Part shown: piece after piece, positions 7,543-16,429 of the stretch
How the letters are laid out: each line of letters opens with the position of its first letter
Numbering within the stretch: the first letter of the stretch is position 1
Assembly (NCBI RefSeq): GCF_023156245.1
Contig: NZ_JAKZAH010000033.1
Location: 1 to 42,683 of the forward strand
Reading direction: 5' to 3'
Origin: Marinobacter bryozoorum
GTDB taxonomy: Bacteria; Pseudomonadota; Gammaproteobacteria; Pseudomonadales; Oleiphilaceae
DNA: 42,683 bases
Program-made: the position numbers and the translations under genes
The notes under the pieces: model-generated
Seen by the model: only the letters and a program-made list of their open reading frames with translations
Told to the model about the DNA's origin: nothing
Databases searched by the model: none

Positions 7543-9120
7543 ATGAAAATCGGAATCCCCCGGGAGGTTTATCCCGACGAGCGACGGGTGGCTGCAACGC
7601 CGCCCTCGGTGCAGAAACTCATCAAACTTGGATACGAGGTAGTCATCGAGGCTGGTGCCGGCGAAGCGGCCGATTACAGCGACGAGAGCTACCAGGATGC
7701 CGGCGCCGCCATCGCTGTGGACACGCTCTCCCTCTGGAAGGAGTCGGACTTTATCCTTAAGGTGCGGGCACCGACAGAGCATCCCGGCATTCACAAACAC
7801 GAACTCGACATGATTCGAGAGGGTGCGCACCTGGCCGGCTATATCTGGCCAGCCCAGAATCCCCAACTGCTGGAAAAACTGGCGGAGAAGCAGGTCAACG
7901 CCTTCGCCATTGATGCCCTCCCCCGTATCAGCCGGGCCCAGAAAATGGATGCCCTCAGCGCCATGGCCAACATCGCCGGCTATCGCGCGGTGATCGAGGC
8001 CGCCAATCAGTTCGGGCGTTTCTTTACCGGCCAGGTCACCGCCGCAGGCAAGGTGCCCCCGGCGAAAGTCATGGTCATCGGCGCCGGCGTGGCCGGCCTG
8101 GCCGCCATCGGTACCGCCAACAGTATGGGGGCCGTGGTGAGGGCCTTCGACACTCGTCTGGAGGTCAAGGAACAGGTGGAAAGTATGGGCGCCGAGTTCC
8201 TGGAACTGGACTTTGGCGACGAGGAAGGCAGTGGTGGCGGTGGTTACGCAAAGCAGATGAGCGATGAGTTCATCAAGGCAGAAATGGCCCTGTTCGCCGA
8301 GCAGGCCAAGGAAGTGGATATCATCATCACCACCGCCCTGATCCCCGGCAAGCCCGCGCCGAAGCTGATCACCGCCGAGATGGTGCAATCCATGAAGCCC
8401 GGCAGTGTCATTGTGGACCTCGCCTCCGAACGGGGCGGCAACTGCGAACTGACTGAGCCCGGCAAGGTGGTGGAAAGGCACGGTGTACGCCTGATCGGTT
8501 ATACCGACCTGCCCAGCCGCATGGCCAAGGTGGCCAGTGACCTGTACGCCACCAACCTGGTCCATCTGATGACCGAGCTGACACCAGAGAAGGATGGCCA
8601 GCCGGTGGTGAATATGGAGGACGCGGTGATTCGCGGGGTGACCGTGGTCCACCAGGGCGATGTCACCTGGCCGCCACCCCAACCGGAAGCGCCCACCAGC
8701 ACCGCACCACCCCCTGGTACGGAAGAGCCCTCCCCGGCGACAGCAACCGCAACGAAGGGCCCATCACCGGCCAAGCGCCTGACGGGAAAAATCGCCCTGC
8801 TGGCCGTAACCGCACTGGCTCTCTACGGTGTAGGGGCCTATGCGCCGGAGAGCTTCCTGCGGCACTTTACGGTTTTCGTGCTGGCCTGTTTCATCGGCTG
8901 GCAGGTGATCTGGAATGTCACACCCTCGCTACACACCCCCCTGATGAGCGTGACCAACGCCATCAGCGGCATCATCGTAATTGGCGCCCTGCTCCACCTG
9001 GCCCAGGCTGAACATGCAGCGGTGGGCATCCTGTCCTTCGTGGCGGTACTGATTGCCATGATCAATGTGTCCGGTGGGTTCCGGGTGACCCACCGCATGC
9101 TCAAGATGTTCCATCGATAG
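7543..9120 (+). CDS. pntA: proton-translocating NAD(P) transhydrogenase alpha subunit
   Basis: PntA and PntB form the inner-membrane enzyme that moves hydride from NADH to NADP+ using the proton gradient. The 525-residue alpha subunit has the NAD(H)-binding domain I with GAGVAG at residues 180-185, the conserved RAFD and GAEFLELDF segments, and a C-terminal block of four helices (after a Pro/Ala-rich linker at about 385-415) with the [13 protein letters not shown] motif. Length matches the enteric single-chain form (510). The ATG at 7543 follows AGGAG with spacing 7; the open frame continues upstream to 7519. pntB starts 12 bases downstream. Confidence 0.97.
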   Translation: MKIGIPREVYPDERRVAATPPSVQKLIKLGYEVVIEAGAGEAADYSDESYQDAGAAIAVDTLSLWKESDFILKVRAPTEHPGIHKHELDMIREGAHLAGYIWPAQNPQLLEKLAEKQVNAFAIDALPRISRAQKMDALSAMANIAGYRAVIEAANQFGRFFTGQVTAAGKVPPAKVMVIGAGVAGLAAIGTANSMGAVVRAFDTRLEVKEQVESMGAEFLELDFGDEEGSGGGGYAKQMSDEFIKAEMALFAEQAKEVDIIITTALIPGKPAPKLITAEMVQSMKPGSVIVDLASERGGNCELTEPGKVVERHGVRLIGYTDLPSRMAKVASDLYATNLVHLMTELTPEKDGQPVVNMEDAVIRGVTVVHQGDVTWPPPQPEAPTSTAPPPGTEEPSPATATATKGPSPAKRLTGKIALLAVTALALYGVGAYAPESFLRHFTVFVLACFIGWQVIWNVTPSLHTPLMSVTNAISGIIVIGALLHLAQAEHAAVGILSFVAVLIAMINVSGGFRVTHRMLKMFHR

Positions 9121-9132
9121 GAGGCGTGAACC

Positions 9133-10524
9133 ATGAGTAGTGGACTGATCAGCGTCGCCTATGTGGTGGCCAGCATTCTCTTTATCCTCAGCCTGGGGGG
9201 CCTCGCCCACCAGGAATCCGCCCGCCGGGGTAACTGGTACGGGGTCGCAGGTATTGTCATTGCGCTCGCCGCGACCATGGCCGGGTTCGAGACCGCCGAC
9301 CTGACCTGGGTTATCGCCGCCATGGTAATCGGTGCGGCTATCGGGCTGCCCATTGCCAACAAGGTGGAAATGACCCAGATGCCCCAGCTGGTGGCCCTGC
9401 TGCACAGCTTCGTGGGCCTGGCCGCTGTGCTGGTGGGCTTTGCCAGCTATATCGACCCGCTGGTGATCATGGTGGGGGCCGAACACACCATCAAGCTGGT
9501 GGAAATCTTTGTGGGCATCTTTATCGGGGCCGTCACCTTCACGGGCTCACTGGTGGCCTGCGGCAAGCTGGATGGACGAATCGACAGCAAGGCCCTTACC
9601 CTGCCCGGGCGCCACTGGATGAACCTGGCCGCCGTGATCGTGTGCGTCCTGCTTGGCGCCGGGTTCCTGGGTAGCGACAGCATGGCCCTGAGCATCGCCA
9701 TTCTCGTACTGGTGACCGTAATCGCGGCTGTACTGGGTGTGCACCTGATCATGGCAATCGGCGGCGCCGATATGCCGGTGGTGGTTTCCATGCTCAACAG
9801 TTACTCCGGGTGGGCCGCGGCCGCCATCGGCTTCATGCTGGGCAACGATCTGCTGATTGTGACAGGGGCCCTGGTGGGCAGCAGTGGTGCAATCCTCAGC
9901 TATATCATGTGCCGGGCCATGAACCGTTCGTTCATCAGCGTGATCCTGGGGGGCTTTGGCCAGACCTCCTCCAGCAGTGCGACAGCGGATGAGGACCAGG
10001 CCGTGCAGGAGATTTCGGTAGAGGAGCTGGCCGAGGAACTGCGCAATGCGGATTCGGTGATTATCGTCCCCGGCTACGGCATGGCTGTAGCGCAGGCCCA
10101 GAACGGGATCAGCGAGATCACCAAACTGTTGCGGGAGCGGGACATCAACGTGCGCTTCGGCATCCACCCGGTGGCAGGCCGGCTACCCGGTCACATGAAC
10201 GTGCTGCTGGCGGAAGCCCATGTGCCCTATGACATCGTGCTGGAAATGGACGAAATCAATGACGATTTCCCCAAAACTGACGTGGTCCTCGTGATTGGTG
10301 CCAACGACACGGTTAACCCGGCCGCCGCCGAGGACCCGAACAGCCCGATTGCCGGGATGCCGGTGCTGGAAGTCTGGAAGGCCCGGCAGGTAACCATCCT
10401 CAAGCGCGGGATGGCCACGGGCTACTCCGGAGTGGAGAACCCATTGTTCTTCCGGGAAAACAGCCACATGCTGTTCGGCGATGCCAAGGATTCGGTGGAC
10501 CGGCTACTGGGCGCACTGAGATAG
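9133..10524 (+). CDS. pntB: NAD(P) transhydrogenase beta subunit
   Basis: The 463-residue beta subunit has eight to nine membrane helices in the first 275 residues and the NADP(H)-binding domain III after that. The nucleotide-binding motif [10 protein letters not shown] is near 315, and the [28 protein letters not shown] and [11 protein letters not shown] motifs follow in order. Length equals the Escherichia coli protein (462). Together with pntA it supplies NADPH at the cost of the proton motive force. A perfect hairpin follows the stop at 10533-10559. Confidence 0.97.
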   Translation: MSSGLISVAYVVASILFILSLGGLAHQESARRGNWYGVAGIVIALAATMAGFETADLTWVIAAMVIGAAIGLPIANKVEMTQMPQLVALLHSFVGLAAVLVGFASYIDPLVIMVGAEHTIKLVEIFVGIFIGAVTFTGSLVACGKLDGRIDSKALTLPGRHWMNLAAVIVCVLLGAGFLGSDSMALSIAILVLVTVIAAVLGVHLIMAIGGADMPVVVSMLNSYSGWAAAAIGFMLGNDLLIVTGALVGSSGAILSYIMCRAMNRSFISVILGGFGQTSSSSATADEDQAVQEISVEELAEELRNADSVIIVPGYGMAVAQAQNGISEITKLLRERDINVRFGIHPVAGRLPGHMNVLLAEAHVPYDIVLEMDEINDDFPKTDVVLVIGANDTVNPAAAEDPNSPIAGMPVLEVWKARQVTILKRGMATGYSGVENPLFFRENSHMLFGDAKDSVDRLLGALR

Positions 10525-10532
10525 CACCCCTA

Positions 10533-10559
10533 CCTGACGGACCGCCCCGGTCCGTCAGG
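10533..10559 (+). terminator. hairpin downstream of pntB
   Basis: Two perfect 11-base arms (10533-10543 and 10549-10559) flank a five-base loop nine bases after the pntB stop. The stem is strong and GC-rich, but no T run follows, so it may end transcription with help, or protect the 3' end of the message. Confidence 0.55.
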
Positions 10560-10697
10560 GTCGACTGGCCCTCGGGAGAGATCGCGCTGCTGGCACTGTG
10601 ATTGTAAAGACTCCGCAAAACTGGCAGCGAAGGCCTGACAGGTTTGCCCCGAGCAGGTAAAGTCTTCAATTGACAGAAACCGAGCAGGACTGAATCC

Positions 10698-11231
10698 ATG
10701 CCCACACTCCACCAGATTCCGGTCAAGGCCAACGTCCGTGCAACGCGGAATGCGCTGTTGCTGGTTCTGGCAGTAGTGCTGACCGGCTGTGCGTCCTCGC
10801 CGGACGTGGTGGAGCGCCGCCAGTCACCAGCCCCGGTTTACGGCACGCCAGTGGCAGGCGATAACGAGCGGGTGATCCGACTGCAGGACGTGTTCGATCG
10901 GTATGAGGGCACACCCTACCGTTACGGTGGCACCACGCCCCGGGGGTTTGACTGCTCCGGCTTTATCGGACAGGCCTACCAGGAAGCGTTTGGCATGGAA
11001 CTGCCCCGAACCACCTCGGCCATGCTCAGCCACGGAACACCTGTGTCGCCGCAGGAGCTTCAGCCGGGCGATGTGGTGTTTTTCCGGATCCGGGGCAAGG
11101 AGCAACACGCGGGCATCTTCATGGGCGGCGACGACTTTATCCATGCGTCCACGTCGGTAGGCGTCACCCGTTCGTCCCTGAATGGCTATTACTGGCGGGA
11201 CCGCTTCACCCAGGCCCGACGCTTCGACTGA
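10698..11231 (+). CDS. NlpC/P60 family peptidoglycan hydrolase lipoprotein
   Basis: The 177-residue protein is a secreted lipoprotein with a lipobox VLTGC (C31) and an NlpC/P60 cysteine peptidase domain at about residues 58-177. The catalytic set is C86 (FDCSGF), H137 (HAGIFM) and H149 (FIHAS). These enzymes cut stem peptides in peptidoglycan, as Spr/MepS does in Escherichia coli. The ATG at 10698 is the only reasonable start for the signal sequence. Its 3' end overlaps the convergent CPBP gene by 26 bases. Confidence 0.92.
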   Translation: MPTLHQIPVKANVRATRNALLLVLAVVLTGCASSPDVVERRQSPAPVYGTPVAGDNERVIRLQDVFDRYEGTPYRYGGTTPRGFDCSGFIGQAYQEAFGMELPRTTSAMLSHGTPVSPQELQPGDVVFFRIRGKEQHAGIFMGGDDFIHASTSVGVTRSSLNGYYWRDRFTQARRFD

Positions 11232-11805
11232 TCCCGAACAATTGCGGGTAAAGCCGCAACACCAGGATCACCACCAGGTCATAGACCGCATGCCACACCA
11301 TCACCAGCTGGATACTGTCGGTGAGTGCATAGGCCACCCCGAACACCGCCCCCAATGCCGTCGCCACCAGAAAATAGGCCCGCGACATGGCATGGGCAAG
11401 CCCGAACACGACCGCCCCTGCCAGGACACCTGCCGCCGTTCCCATATGCTCCCCGACCCAGCCCTGAATGACCGCCCGGAACAACAGTTCTTCACCAACA
11501 CCAGCTAATACCGCAAGGCCGATCAGAACAGGCCATGACTGGGATCGCACAAAGCGGTGCAGGTCACGGATATGTTTCTGCAAGCTGTCGGAGGACAGCA
11601 CATCCATGACCGAGAGCAGCAACAGCAATCCATAGGTCAGCACACCACCGGCAACGCCCCAGGCAAGATAGCCCAACACCGGCAGACCTTCAGTAGCAAC
11701 CGGAATATCAAACAGCCACAAAGGGATTAGCCCCAACAACACAATACCTGCCTGAAAAACCAACCCCATCAGCGGTGAAAACCTTCCCCGTGCGCGTCTG
11801 GCCAT
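11206..11805 (-). CDS. CPBP family intramembrane metalloprotease-like protein
   Basis: The protein (199 residues from the ATG at 11803-11805) has about seven hydrophobic segments and the CPBP signature EELLFR at residues 105-110 (E105, E106, R110), followed by a second motif containing His (FGLAHAMSR). CPBP (Rce1-like, abortive-infection) proteins are membrane glutamic proteases or their inactive relatives. I chose this ATG because the first helix starts just after it and GAGG lies upstream; the frame extends to 11886 without a signal or helix. It overlaps the nlpC stop region on the opposite strand. Confidence 0.82.
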   Translation of the reverse strand: MARRARGRFSPLMGLVFQAGIVLLGLIPLWLFDIPVATEGLPVLGYLAWGVAGGVLTYGLLLLLSVMDVLSSDSLQKHIRDLHRFVRSQSWPVLIGLAVLAGVGEELLFRAVIQGWVGEHMGTAAGVLAGAVVFGLAHAMSRAYFLVATALGAVFGVAYALTDSIQLVMVWHAVYDLVVILVLRLYPQLFGISRSVGPG

Positions 11806-11991
11806 ATGGCACTGGATCCTCGTGAGAATAAAGGGGCCCACTGTACCCGCCCTCTCCTCCGCCATAAAGACGAGGATACGGAGCATTGGTCACACGCAGG
11901 CCGGGCACTGTAGTAGCCCATTAATACCCGCATGTGGGCCCACCCTGCTAATTTGAATATCGCTGTCCGACGCAACAACAAGGAGAAAGAC

Positions 11992-12561
11992 ATGAGCGGC
12001 AAAAAGATTCTGATGATTACCGGTGACTTCACCGAAGACTACGAAACCATGGTGCCTTTCCAGGCCCTGCAGGCAGTCGGCCATACGGTGGATGCCGTCT
12101 GCCCGGACAAGAAGGCCGGCGACACGGTGGCAACGGCGATCCATGATTTCGAGGGCGATCAGACCTATACCGAGAAACCGGGCCACCGGTTCGCGCTGAC
12201 GGCGGATTTCGAGTCGGTGGATCCTGCCAGCTACGACGCCCTGGTGATTCCTGGCGGCCGGGCGCCGGAATATCTGCGACTGAATGACCAGGTTCAGAAA
12301 ATGGTTCGCCACTTTTTCGAGGCGGAAAAACCGGTGGCGGCCATCTGTCATGGCGCCCAGATCCTCGCAGCAGCGGGGGTTCTTAAGGGACGAAAGTGCT
12401 CTGCCTATCCCGCGTGTCAGCCGGAAGTGGAGCTCGCAGGCGGTCAGTTTGCACGCATTGAAGTGGACGAGGCCGTCACCGATGCTAATCTGGTAACAGC
12501 ACCGGCATGGCCTGCGCACCCGGCCTGGCTGGCCCAGTTCTTCAAACTGCTGGACCGCTGA
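11992..12561 (+). CDS. DJ-1/PfpI family protein
   Basis: The 189-residue protein has the DJ-1/PfpI (class I glutamine amidotransferase-like) fold. The nucleophilic elbow AICHGAQ places the reactive cysteine at C119 with H120 next to it, and E15 in the FTEDYE segment is the usual partner glutamate. Members act as glyoxalase III-type or stress proteins (YhbO/YajL type) in the cytoplasm; exact activity is not decided by sequence. The ATG at 11992 follows AAGGAG with spacing 7. A ribbon-helix-helix gene starts 58 bases downstream on the same strand. Confidence 0.88.
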   Translation: MSGKKILMITGDFTEDYETMVPFQALQAVGHTVDAVCPDKKAGDTVATAIHDFEGDQTYTEKPGHRFALTADFESVDPASYDALVIPGGRAPEYLRLNDQVQKMVRHFFEAEKPVAAICHGAQILAAAGVLKGRKCSAYPACQPEVELAGGQFARIEVDEAVTDANLVTAPAWPAHPAWLAQFFKLLDR

Positions 12562-12619
12562 GTCTCGGGTTTAACGTGGGCCGGGTGCCGGCCCTCACGT
12601 GCCTCAGGGAGAGGAACCC

Positions 12620-13000
12620 ATGTGCAAACTCTTTATCAACGCTGACCCGGACCTCTGGGTCAGTCGCACCCATTCCCTGCGCATTGACGGCATGGTCACC
12701 AGCATTCGAATGGAAAACACCTTCTGGACGGTGCTGGCAGAACTGGCAGAGCGGGACGGCATGAACGTTCCGCAACTCATCACCCGCCTGTACCACGAGT
12801 CCATTGACGCGGGGCACGATCTGGGGAACTTCACCTCGTTCCTGCGCGTGTGTGCCATGCGCTACCTGGCCCTGCAGCTCAGTGGCGAGGTGCCGGCGGA
12901 CAAGCGGGTACCCATTGCCTCCCTGGATGCGGACCGCATTCTCGACCGGGAGCCGAAGCCGCCAGGTCTCAAGGTCAGTGGTGGCACGGCGACACACTGA
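12620..13000 (+). CDS. ribbon-helix-helix domain protein
   Basis: The 126-residue protein resembles the RHH_4 type (PF13467): it starts MCKLFINADP, has a strand with RIDGMVTSIRMEN at about 22-34, then two helices (WTVLAELAERDG and VPQLITRLYHESI). This layout is a small DNA-binding ribbon-helix-helix. The C-terminal helix near 66-80 (FTSFLRVCAMRYLALQL) completes the family domain and a Pro-rich tail follows. No target is known. The ATG at 12620 follows GAGAGGAA. It may be transcribed with the DJ-1 gene. Confidence 0.75.
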   Translation: MCKLFINADPDLWVSRTHSLRIDGMVTSIRMENTFWTVLAELAERDGMNVPQLITRLYHESIDAGHDLGNFTSFLRVCAMRYLALQLSGEVPADKRVPIASLDADRILDREPKPPGLKVSGGTATH

Positions 13001-13012
13001 GAACCCGGGAGA

Positions 13013-13621
13013 TCAACCCAGCCCGCTGATCGCCAGGTGCAGGGCGATACCCGCCATCATCAAACCGATGAGCCCATCGATGACCCGCCACGCCATCGGT
13101 CGGGACAACAACGGGGCCAGCGCTGAACCACCCCAGGCCAGCCCCCCGAACCATAGGATGGATGCGCTGCTGGCACCGGCGACGAACGTGGTGGCACTCT
13201 CCTGCTGTGCGCCAATGGCCGGTATCAGCAACAGCGTATCCAGGTATACCTGGGGATTTAGGAGGGTGACCGCCAGAGTGGTGAACAACACCCCTTTCAG
13301 ACTCTTTGCCCCGGCTTCGCCGGTCTCCAGCCGGTTCCGCCCCCGGCCTGCCCGGACAAACGCCTGCACCGCCAGCCAGCCAAGAAAAACGACGCCGAGC
13401 CAGCGCAGCACCTCCAGCGCTTCCGGCACGGCCATCAACGCCGCGCTGACCCCGAGCATTCCAGCGCTGAACAGGGCGACATCCGAAATCATACAAAGCC
13501 CGGCAGACCACCAGTGGTGCTCCCGCCGGATGGCCTGGCTCAGCACGTAGGCATTCTGGGCGCCGATGGCAATAATGATGCCGCCACACACCAATAATCC
13601 GGTGAGATAACTTTCTAACAT
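13013..13621 (-). CDS. argO: LysE/ArgO family amino-acid exporter
   Basis: The 202-residue protein is a six-helix inner-membrane exporter of the LysE/ArgO family, which moves excess arginine or lysine out of the cell. The family motif GAQNAYVLSQ is at about residues 21-30 and the NPQVYLDT motif near 125-132. The ATG at 13619-13621 follows GAGGATGAC; the frame reads further upstream but without a signal. It is divergent from an ArgP-type regulator 96 bases away, the classic lysG-lysE / argP-argO arrangement, so induction by Arg or Lys through that regulator is likely. Substrate preference is inferred. Confidence 0.87.
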   Translation of the reverse strand: MLESYLTGLLVCGGIIIAIGAQNAYVLSQAIRREHHWWSAGLCMISDVALFSAGMLGVSAALMAVPEALEVLRWLGVVFLGWLAVQAFVRAGRGRNRLETGEAGAKSLKGVLFTTLAVTLLNPQVYLDTLLLIPAIGAQQESATTFVAGASSASILWFGGLAWGGSALAPLLSRPMAWRVIDGLIGLMMAGIALHLAISGLG

Positions 13622-13717
13622 GTCATCCTCTTTTTCTCGCGTATGAAAGCGAAGCAAGCATAGCGACTCCCGGCTATACTCAGAAATCATATTCCTACTG
13701 CCACATCAGTTTTTCTT
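13622..13717. promoter_or_regulatory. divergent argO/argP promoter region
   Basis: These 96 AT-richer bases separate the exporter and its LysR-type regulator. By analogy with known argP-argO pairs the regulator should bind here and control both directions. I cannot fix the binding site by eye. Confidence 0.5.
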
Positions 13718-14587
13718 ATGATCGACTACAAATTATTGGAGGCCCTTTCAGCTGTAATTGAACACGGCAGCTTCGAGCGTGCCGGGGAGTCACTGGGTAT
13801 CAGCCAGTCAGCCGTCTCCCAACGACTTCGCTCTCTGGAAATCCGGATCGGTCAGCCAGTATTGATCCGCTCACCAATGCCCCGGGCGACGCCGGCGGGC
13901 CAGCAACTGCTGAACCATGTACAACAGGTAAAACTGCTTGAACGAGACTTGGCGCGAAGCATTCCAACCCTGGCCGAATCCACCAATCGTCTGCGTATCG
14001 CCCTGAATGCCGATAGCCTTGCCACCTGGTGGGCGGGCGCCATCAGCAACTTCTGCCAGCAGGAAGGACTGCTCCTGGATCTTGTAATAGAGGATCAGGA
14101 CATCGGCCTGCAACGAATGCGTGAAGGCAACGTGGCTGCCTGCCTGTGCAGTAGCCCCCAGCCGGTGGCGGGAGCCCGCTGCGTGCCGCTGGGCAGCATG
14201 GTCTACCTGCCGCTGGCCACCCCGGCCTACCAGGCTCGTTACTTTCCGGACGGCCCCACCCTGGAAGCTTTCCAGTCAGCGCCGGTTATCGTATTCGGCC
14301 CCAACGATCAGCTTCAGCACCGGTTCCTGGCCCAGTGCGGCTACCATGGTCGCTTTCCCTATCACTTATGCCCCTCATCAGAAGGCTTTCTCAGACTGGC
14401 TACCAGCGGCATGGGCTACGGTATGCTGCCGGAGATACAGGCGCGCCAGGAACTGGAATCAGGCATCCTGTCCAGTATCGTCCCCGGCAAACAGCTTGAT
14501 GTTCCCCTTTATTGGCACTTCTGGAGACATGGAGGCAACCTTATGGACCGACTCACAAATACCTTGCTGGCGGCCTGGGGGCCATGA
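13718..14587 (+). CDS. argP: ArgP-type LysR family regulator
   Basis: The 289-residue protein is a LysR regulator of the ArgP/LysG/IciA branch. The N-terminal winged helix-turn-helix is clear (residues 3-62, with GSFERAGESLGISQSAVSQRLRSLE), followed by an effector domain with the branch-typical segments LRIALNADSLATWW and SSEGFLRLATSGMGYGMLP. ArgP proteins sense Arg and Lys and activate the exporter gene next to them. The ATG starts the helix-turn-helix directly. The divergent exporter 96 bases away supports this role. Confidence 0.9.
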   Translation: MIDYKLLEALSAVIEHGSFERAGESLGISQSAVSQRLRSLEIRIGQPVLIRSPMPRATPAGQQLLNHVQQVKLLERDLARSIPTLAESTNRLRIALNADSLATWWAGAISNFCQQEGLLLDLVIEDQDIGLQRMREGNVAACLCSSPQPVAGARCVPLGSMVYLPLATPAYQARYFPDGPTLEAFQSAPVIVFGPNDQLQHRFLAQCGYHGRFPYHLCPSSEGFLRLATSGMGYGMLPEIQARQELESGILSSIVPGKQLDVPLYWHFWRHGGNLMDRLTNTLLAAWGP

Positions 14588-14660
14588 TCCCATCCCGTCC
14601 CGGATCAGCCCCGTCCATGGATTTGTTACACTGCAACGCCGATACTGACGAAAACGTTCC

Positions 14661-15080
14661 ATGGCAACACTAATACAAATCTCAAACTACGTAGAACTGG
14701 CTGACTGGGAAGTGGAGATCACCCAGATCCGCGCCCAGGGGGCCGGCGGACAGAACGTGAACAAGGTGGCCAGCGCGGTTCACCTGCGCTTTGATATCAA
14801 CCGGTCCTCCCTGCCGCCCTTCTACAAGGAACGTCTGCTGGCCCTGTCCGATCACCACATCACCAAGGATGGGGTTATCGTTATCAAGGCACAGTCCTTC
14901 CGCACCTATGAACTGAACCGCCAGGACGCTCTGGACCGGCTTCAGGTGCTGATAAGGGATGCGGTGAAAATTCAGAAAAAACGCCGGCCAACACGACCTA
15001 CCCGCTCGTCCCAGCGCAAACGGGTGGATAAAAAGACCCAGCGGGGAAAGACCAAGGCCCTTCGTGGCAAGGTGATGTGA
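14661..15080 (+). CDS. arfB: alternative ribosome-rescue peptidyl-tRNA hydrolase ArfB (YaeJ)
   Basis: The 139-residue protein has the release-factor catalytic GGQ motif at residues 29-31 (RAQGAGGQNVNKV) and a long basic C-terminal tail rich in Lys and Arg (KKRRPTRP... KKTQRGKTKALRGK) that in ArfB enters the mRNA channel of stalled ribosomes. It lacks codon-recognition domains, which separates it from PrfA/PrfB. It frees ribosomes stalled without a stop codon. Its stop codon abuts the stop of the convergent HxlR gene. Confidence 0.95.
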   Translation: MATLIQISNYVELADWEVEITQIRAQGAGGQNVNKVASAVHLRFDINRSSLPPFYKERLLALSDHHITKDGVIVIKAQSFRTYELNRQDALDRLQVLIRDAVKIQKKRRPTRPTRSSQRKRVDKKTQRGKTKALRGKVM

Positions 15081-15563
15081 TCAGGGCAGAACCTGTTCGG
15101 CTTCGTCTTCCGGCTCCCAACCAGCGCCCACCTGCACATGAATATCCCGCGCTGTGACAGGTTCCCCGCATTCCGAGCATACGGTTACCGGTTGCATGAC
15201 CTTGCCGCAGGCCTTGTGAACATGCGCTATGGGTGCGCCACGCTCGTCAGCCATGTGGCGGTCACCCCAGTTCACCAGCGCCAGGATGACCGGGTGCAGG
15301 TCAAGGCCTTTCTCGGTGAGCCGGTATTCCTCACGTAAGGGCCGCTGTTGATAGGGAACCTTCTTCAGTACGCCCTCTTCCACCAGCTTCTTCAGTCGAT
15401 CGGTGAGCACGTGCCGGGTGATTCCAAGCCGCTTCTCGAACTCATCAAACCGCCGGATGCCCAGAAAGCAGTCCCGCAGGACCATCAGGGTCCACCGGTC
15501 TCCGACTACTGACAGGGTTCGGGCCAGGGAACAGGGTTGTTGATCAAGCTCTTGCCAGCGCAT
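15081..15563 (-). CDS. HxlR family transcriptional regulator
   Basis: The 160-residue protein has the HxlR winged-helix domain (about residues 10-98), with the typical start QQPCSLARTLSVVGDRW and the SSRFFDEF-like segment IRRFDEFEKRLGITRHVLTDRL. The cysteine at residue 11 is in the position that senses oxidants or electrophiles in some HxlR proteins (HypR, YodB type). The C-terminus holds two CxxC-like pairs (HKACGKV and CSECGEP) that could bind zinc. The ATG at 15561-15563 follows GAGG. A double dyad in the divergent promoter at 15606-15650 is its probable operator. Confidence 0.88.
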   Translation of the reverse strand: MRWQELDQQPCSLARTLSVVGDRWTLMVLRDCFLGIRRFDEFEKRLGITRHVLTDRLKKLVEEGVLKKVPYQQRPLREEYRLTEKGLDLHPVILALVNWGDRHMADERGAPIAHVHKACGKVMQPVTVCSECGEPVTARDIHVQVGAGWEPEDEAEQVLP

Positions 15564-15599
15564 GGATGACCTCACCAAGACATTCAGATACAGAATAAC

Positions 15600-15650
15600 T
15601 TGACAGGTTCTTTTTTGGAACCGACTATTGGTTAGTTCCAAAAAAGAACC
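15600..15650. promoter_or_regulatory. double dyad operator with TTGACA box, HxlR/SDR divergent promoter
   Basis: Two perfect 16-base arms (15606-15621 and 15635-15650) face each other across 13 bases. Each arm is also a small dyad: GGTTC-N7-GAACC in the left, GTTC-N8-GAAC in the right. A consensus -35 box TTGACA (15600-15605) is immediately to the left, so the left dyad lies in the spacer of a plus-strand promoter that would serve the SDR gene. Binding by the neighbouring HxlR protein would repress that promoter and probably its own. The dyads are read directly; the regulator is inferred. Confidence 0.75.
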
Positions 15651-15675
15651 CTAAAAACATTCCGGAGGACCCATC

Positions 15676-16404
15676 ATGCCCACCAATGAAGTTGCCGTAG
15701 TCATCGGCGCAGGCGACGCCACAGGTGGCGCCATAGCTCGCCGTTTCGCCCGGGAAGGTTATACCGTCTGTGTCACCCGGCGCACCGCTGAGGCCCTCGC
15801 GCCGCTTACCGAAGCGATTACGGCCGATGGCGGTGCCTCCCATGCCTTCGGTTGTGATGCCCGCGATGAAGACGCCATGACCCGCCTGTTCGATCACATT
15901 GAGCAGGACGTCGGCCCGGTGGCCGTCGTGGTGTTCAACATTGGCGCCAACGTCCGCTTTCCCATCACAGAAACCACCGCCCGGGTCTACCGGAAGGTTT
16001 GGGAAATGGCAGCTTTCTCGGGCTTCCTCACCGGGCGGGAAGCGGCTCGGGTCATGCTGCCCCGCCAGCGGGGTACCATCATCTTTACCGGCGCCACGGC
16101 GTCCCTTCGAGGCGCCAGCGGATTTTCGGCCTTTGCCGGCGCGAAGTTCGCTCTGCGGGCCCTGGCCCAGAGCATGGCCCGGGAGCTGGGCCCGCAAGGC
16201 ATCCATGTGGCCCACAGCATTATTGATGGCGCCATCGACACCGACTTCATCCGGAGCAACTTCCCGGACCGTTACGCCCTGAAGGACCAGGATGGCATCC
16301 TGAACCCCGATCACATTGCCCAGCAGTATGTGCAACTCCATAACCAGCCCCGGGATGCCTGGACCCACGAACTGGACCTGCGCCCCTGGATGGAAACCTT
16401 CTGA
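15676..16404 (+). CDS. atypical short-chain dehydrogenase/reductase family protein
   Basis: The 242-residue protein has the SDR Rossmann fold but departs from the classical motifs. The nucleotide loop is GAGDATGG (residues 11-18) rather than TGxxxGIG, the NNAG element reads NIGAN (88-92), and the active site reads FAGAK (153-157), so the catalytic Tyr is Phe153 while Lys157 and a Ser (S143) remain. It may be a reductase that uses another residue or a non-catalytic binding protein. SD GGAGG precedes the ATG. The HCCA-isomerase-like gene starts 25 bases downstream, and the HxlR regulator is divergent. Confidence 0.85.
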   Translation: MPTNEVAVVIGAGDATGGAIARRFAREGYTVCVTRRTAEALAPLTEAITADGGASHAFGCDARDEDAMTRLFDHIEQDVGPVAVVVFNIGANVRFPITETTARVYRKVWEMAAFSGFLTGREAARVMLPRQRGTIIFTGATASLRGASGFSAFAGAKFALRALAQSMARELGPQGIHVAHSIIDGAIDTDFIRSNFPDRYALKDQDGILNPDHIAQQYVQLHNQPRDAWTHELDLRPWMETF

Positions 16405-16429
16405 CCGAAAACAAAACCGGAGACAATCC

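Noticed and set aside
7522..8682. 386-codon open frame opposite pntA
   Set aside because: Antisense shadow of a highly conserved gene; composition is rich in His and Gly with no recognisable domain.
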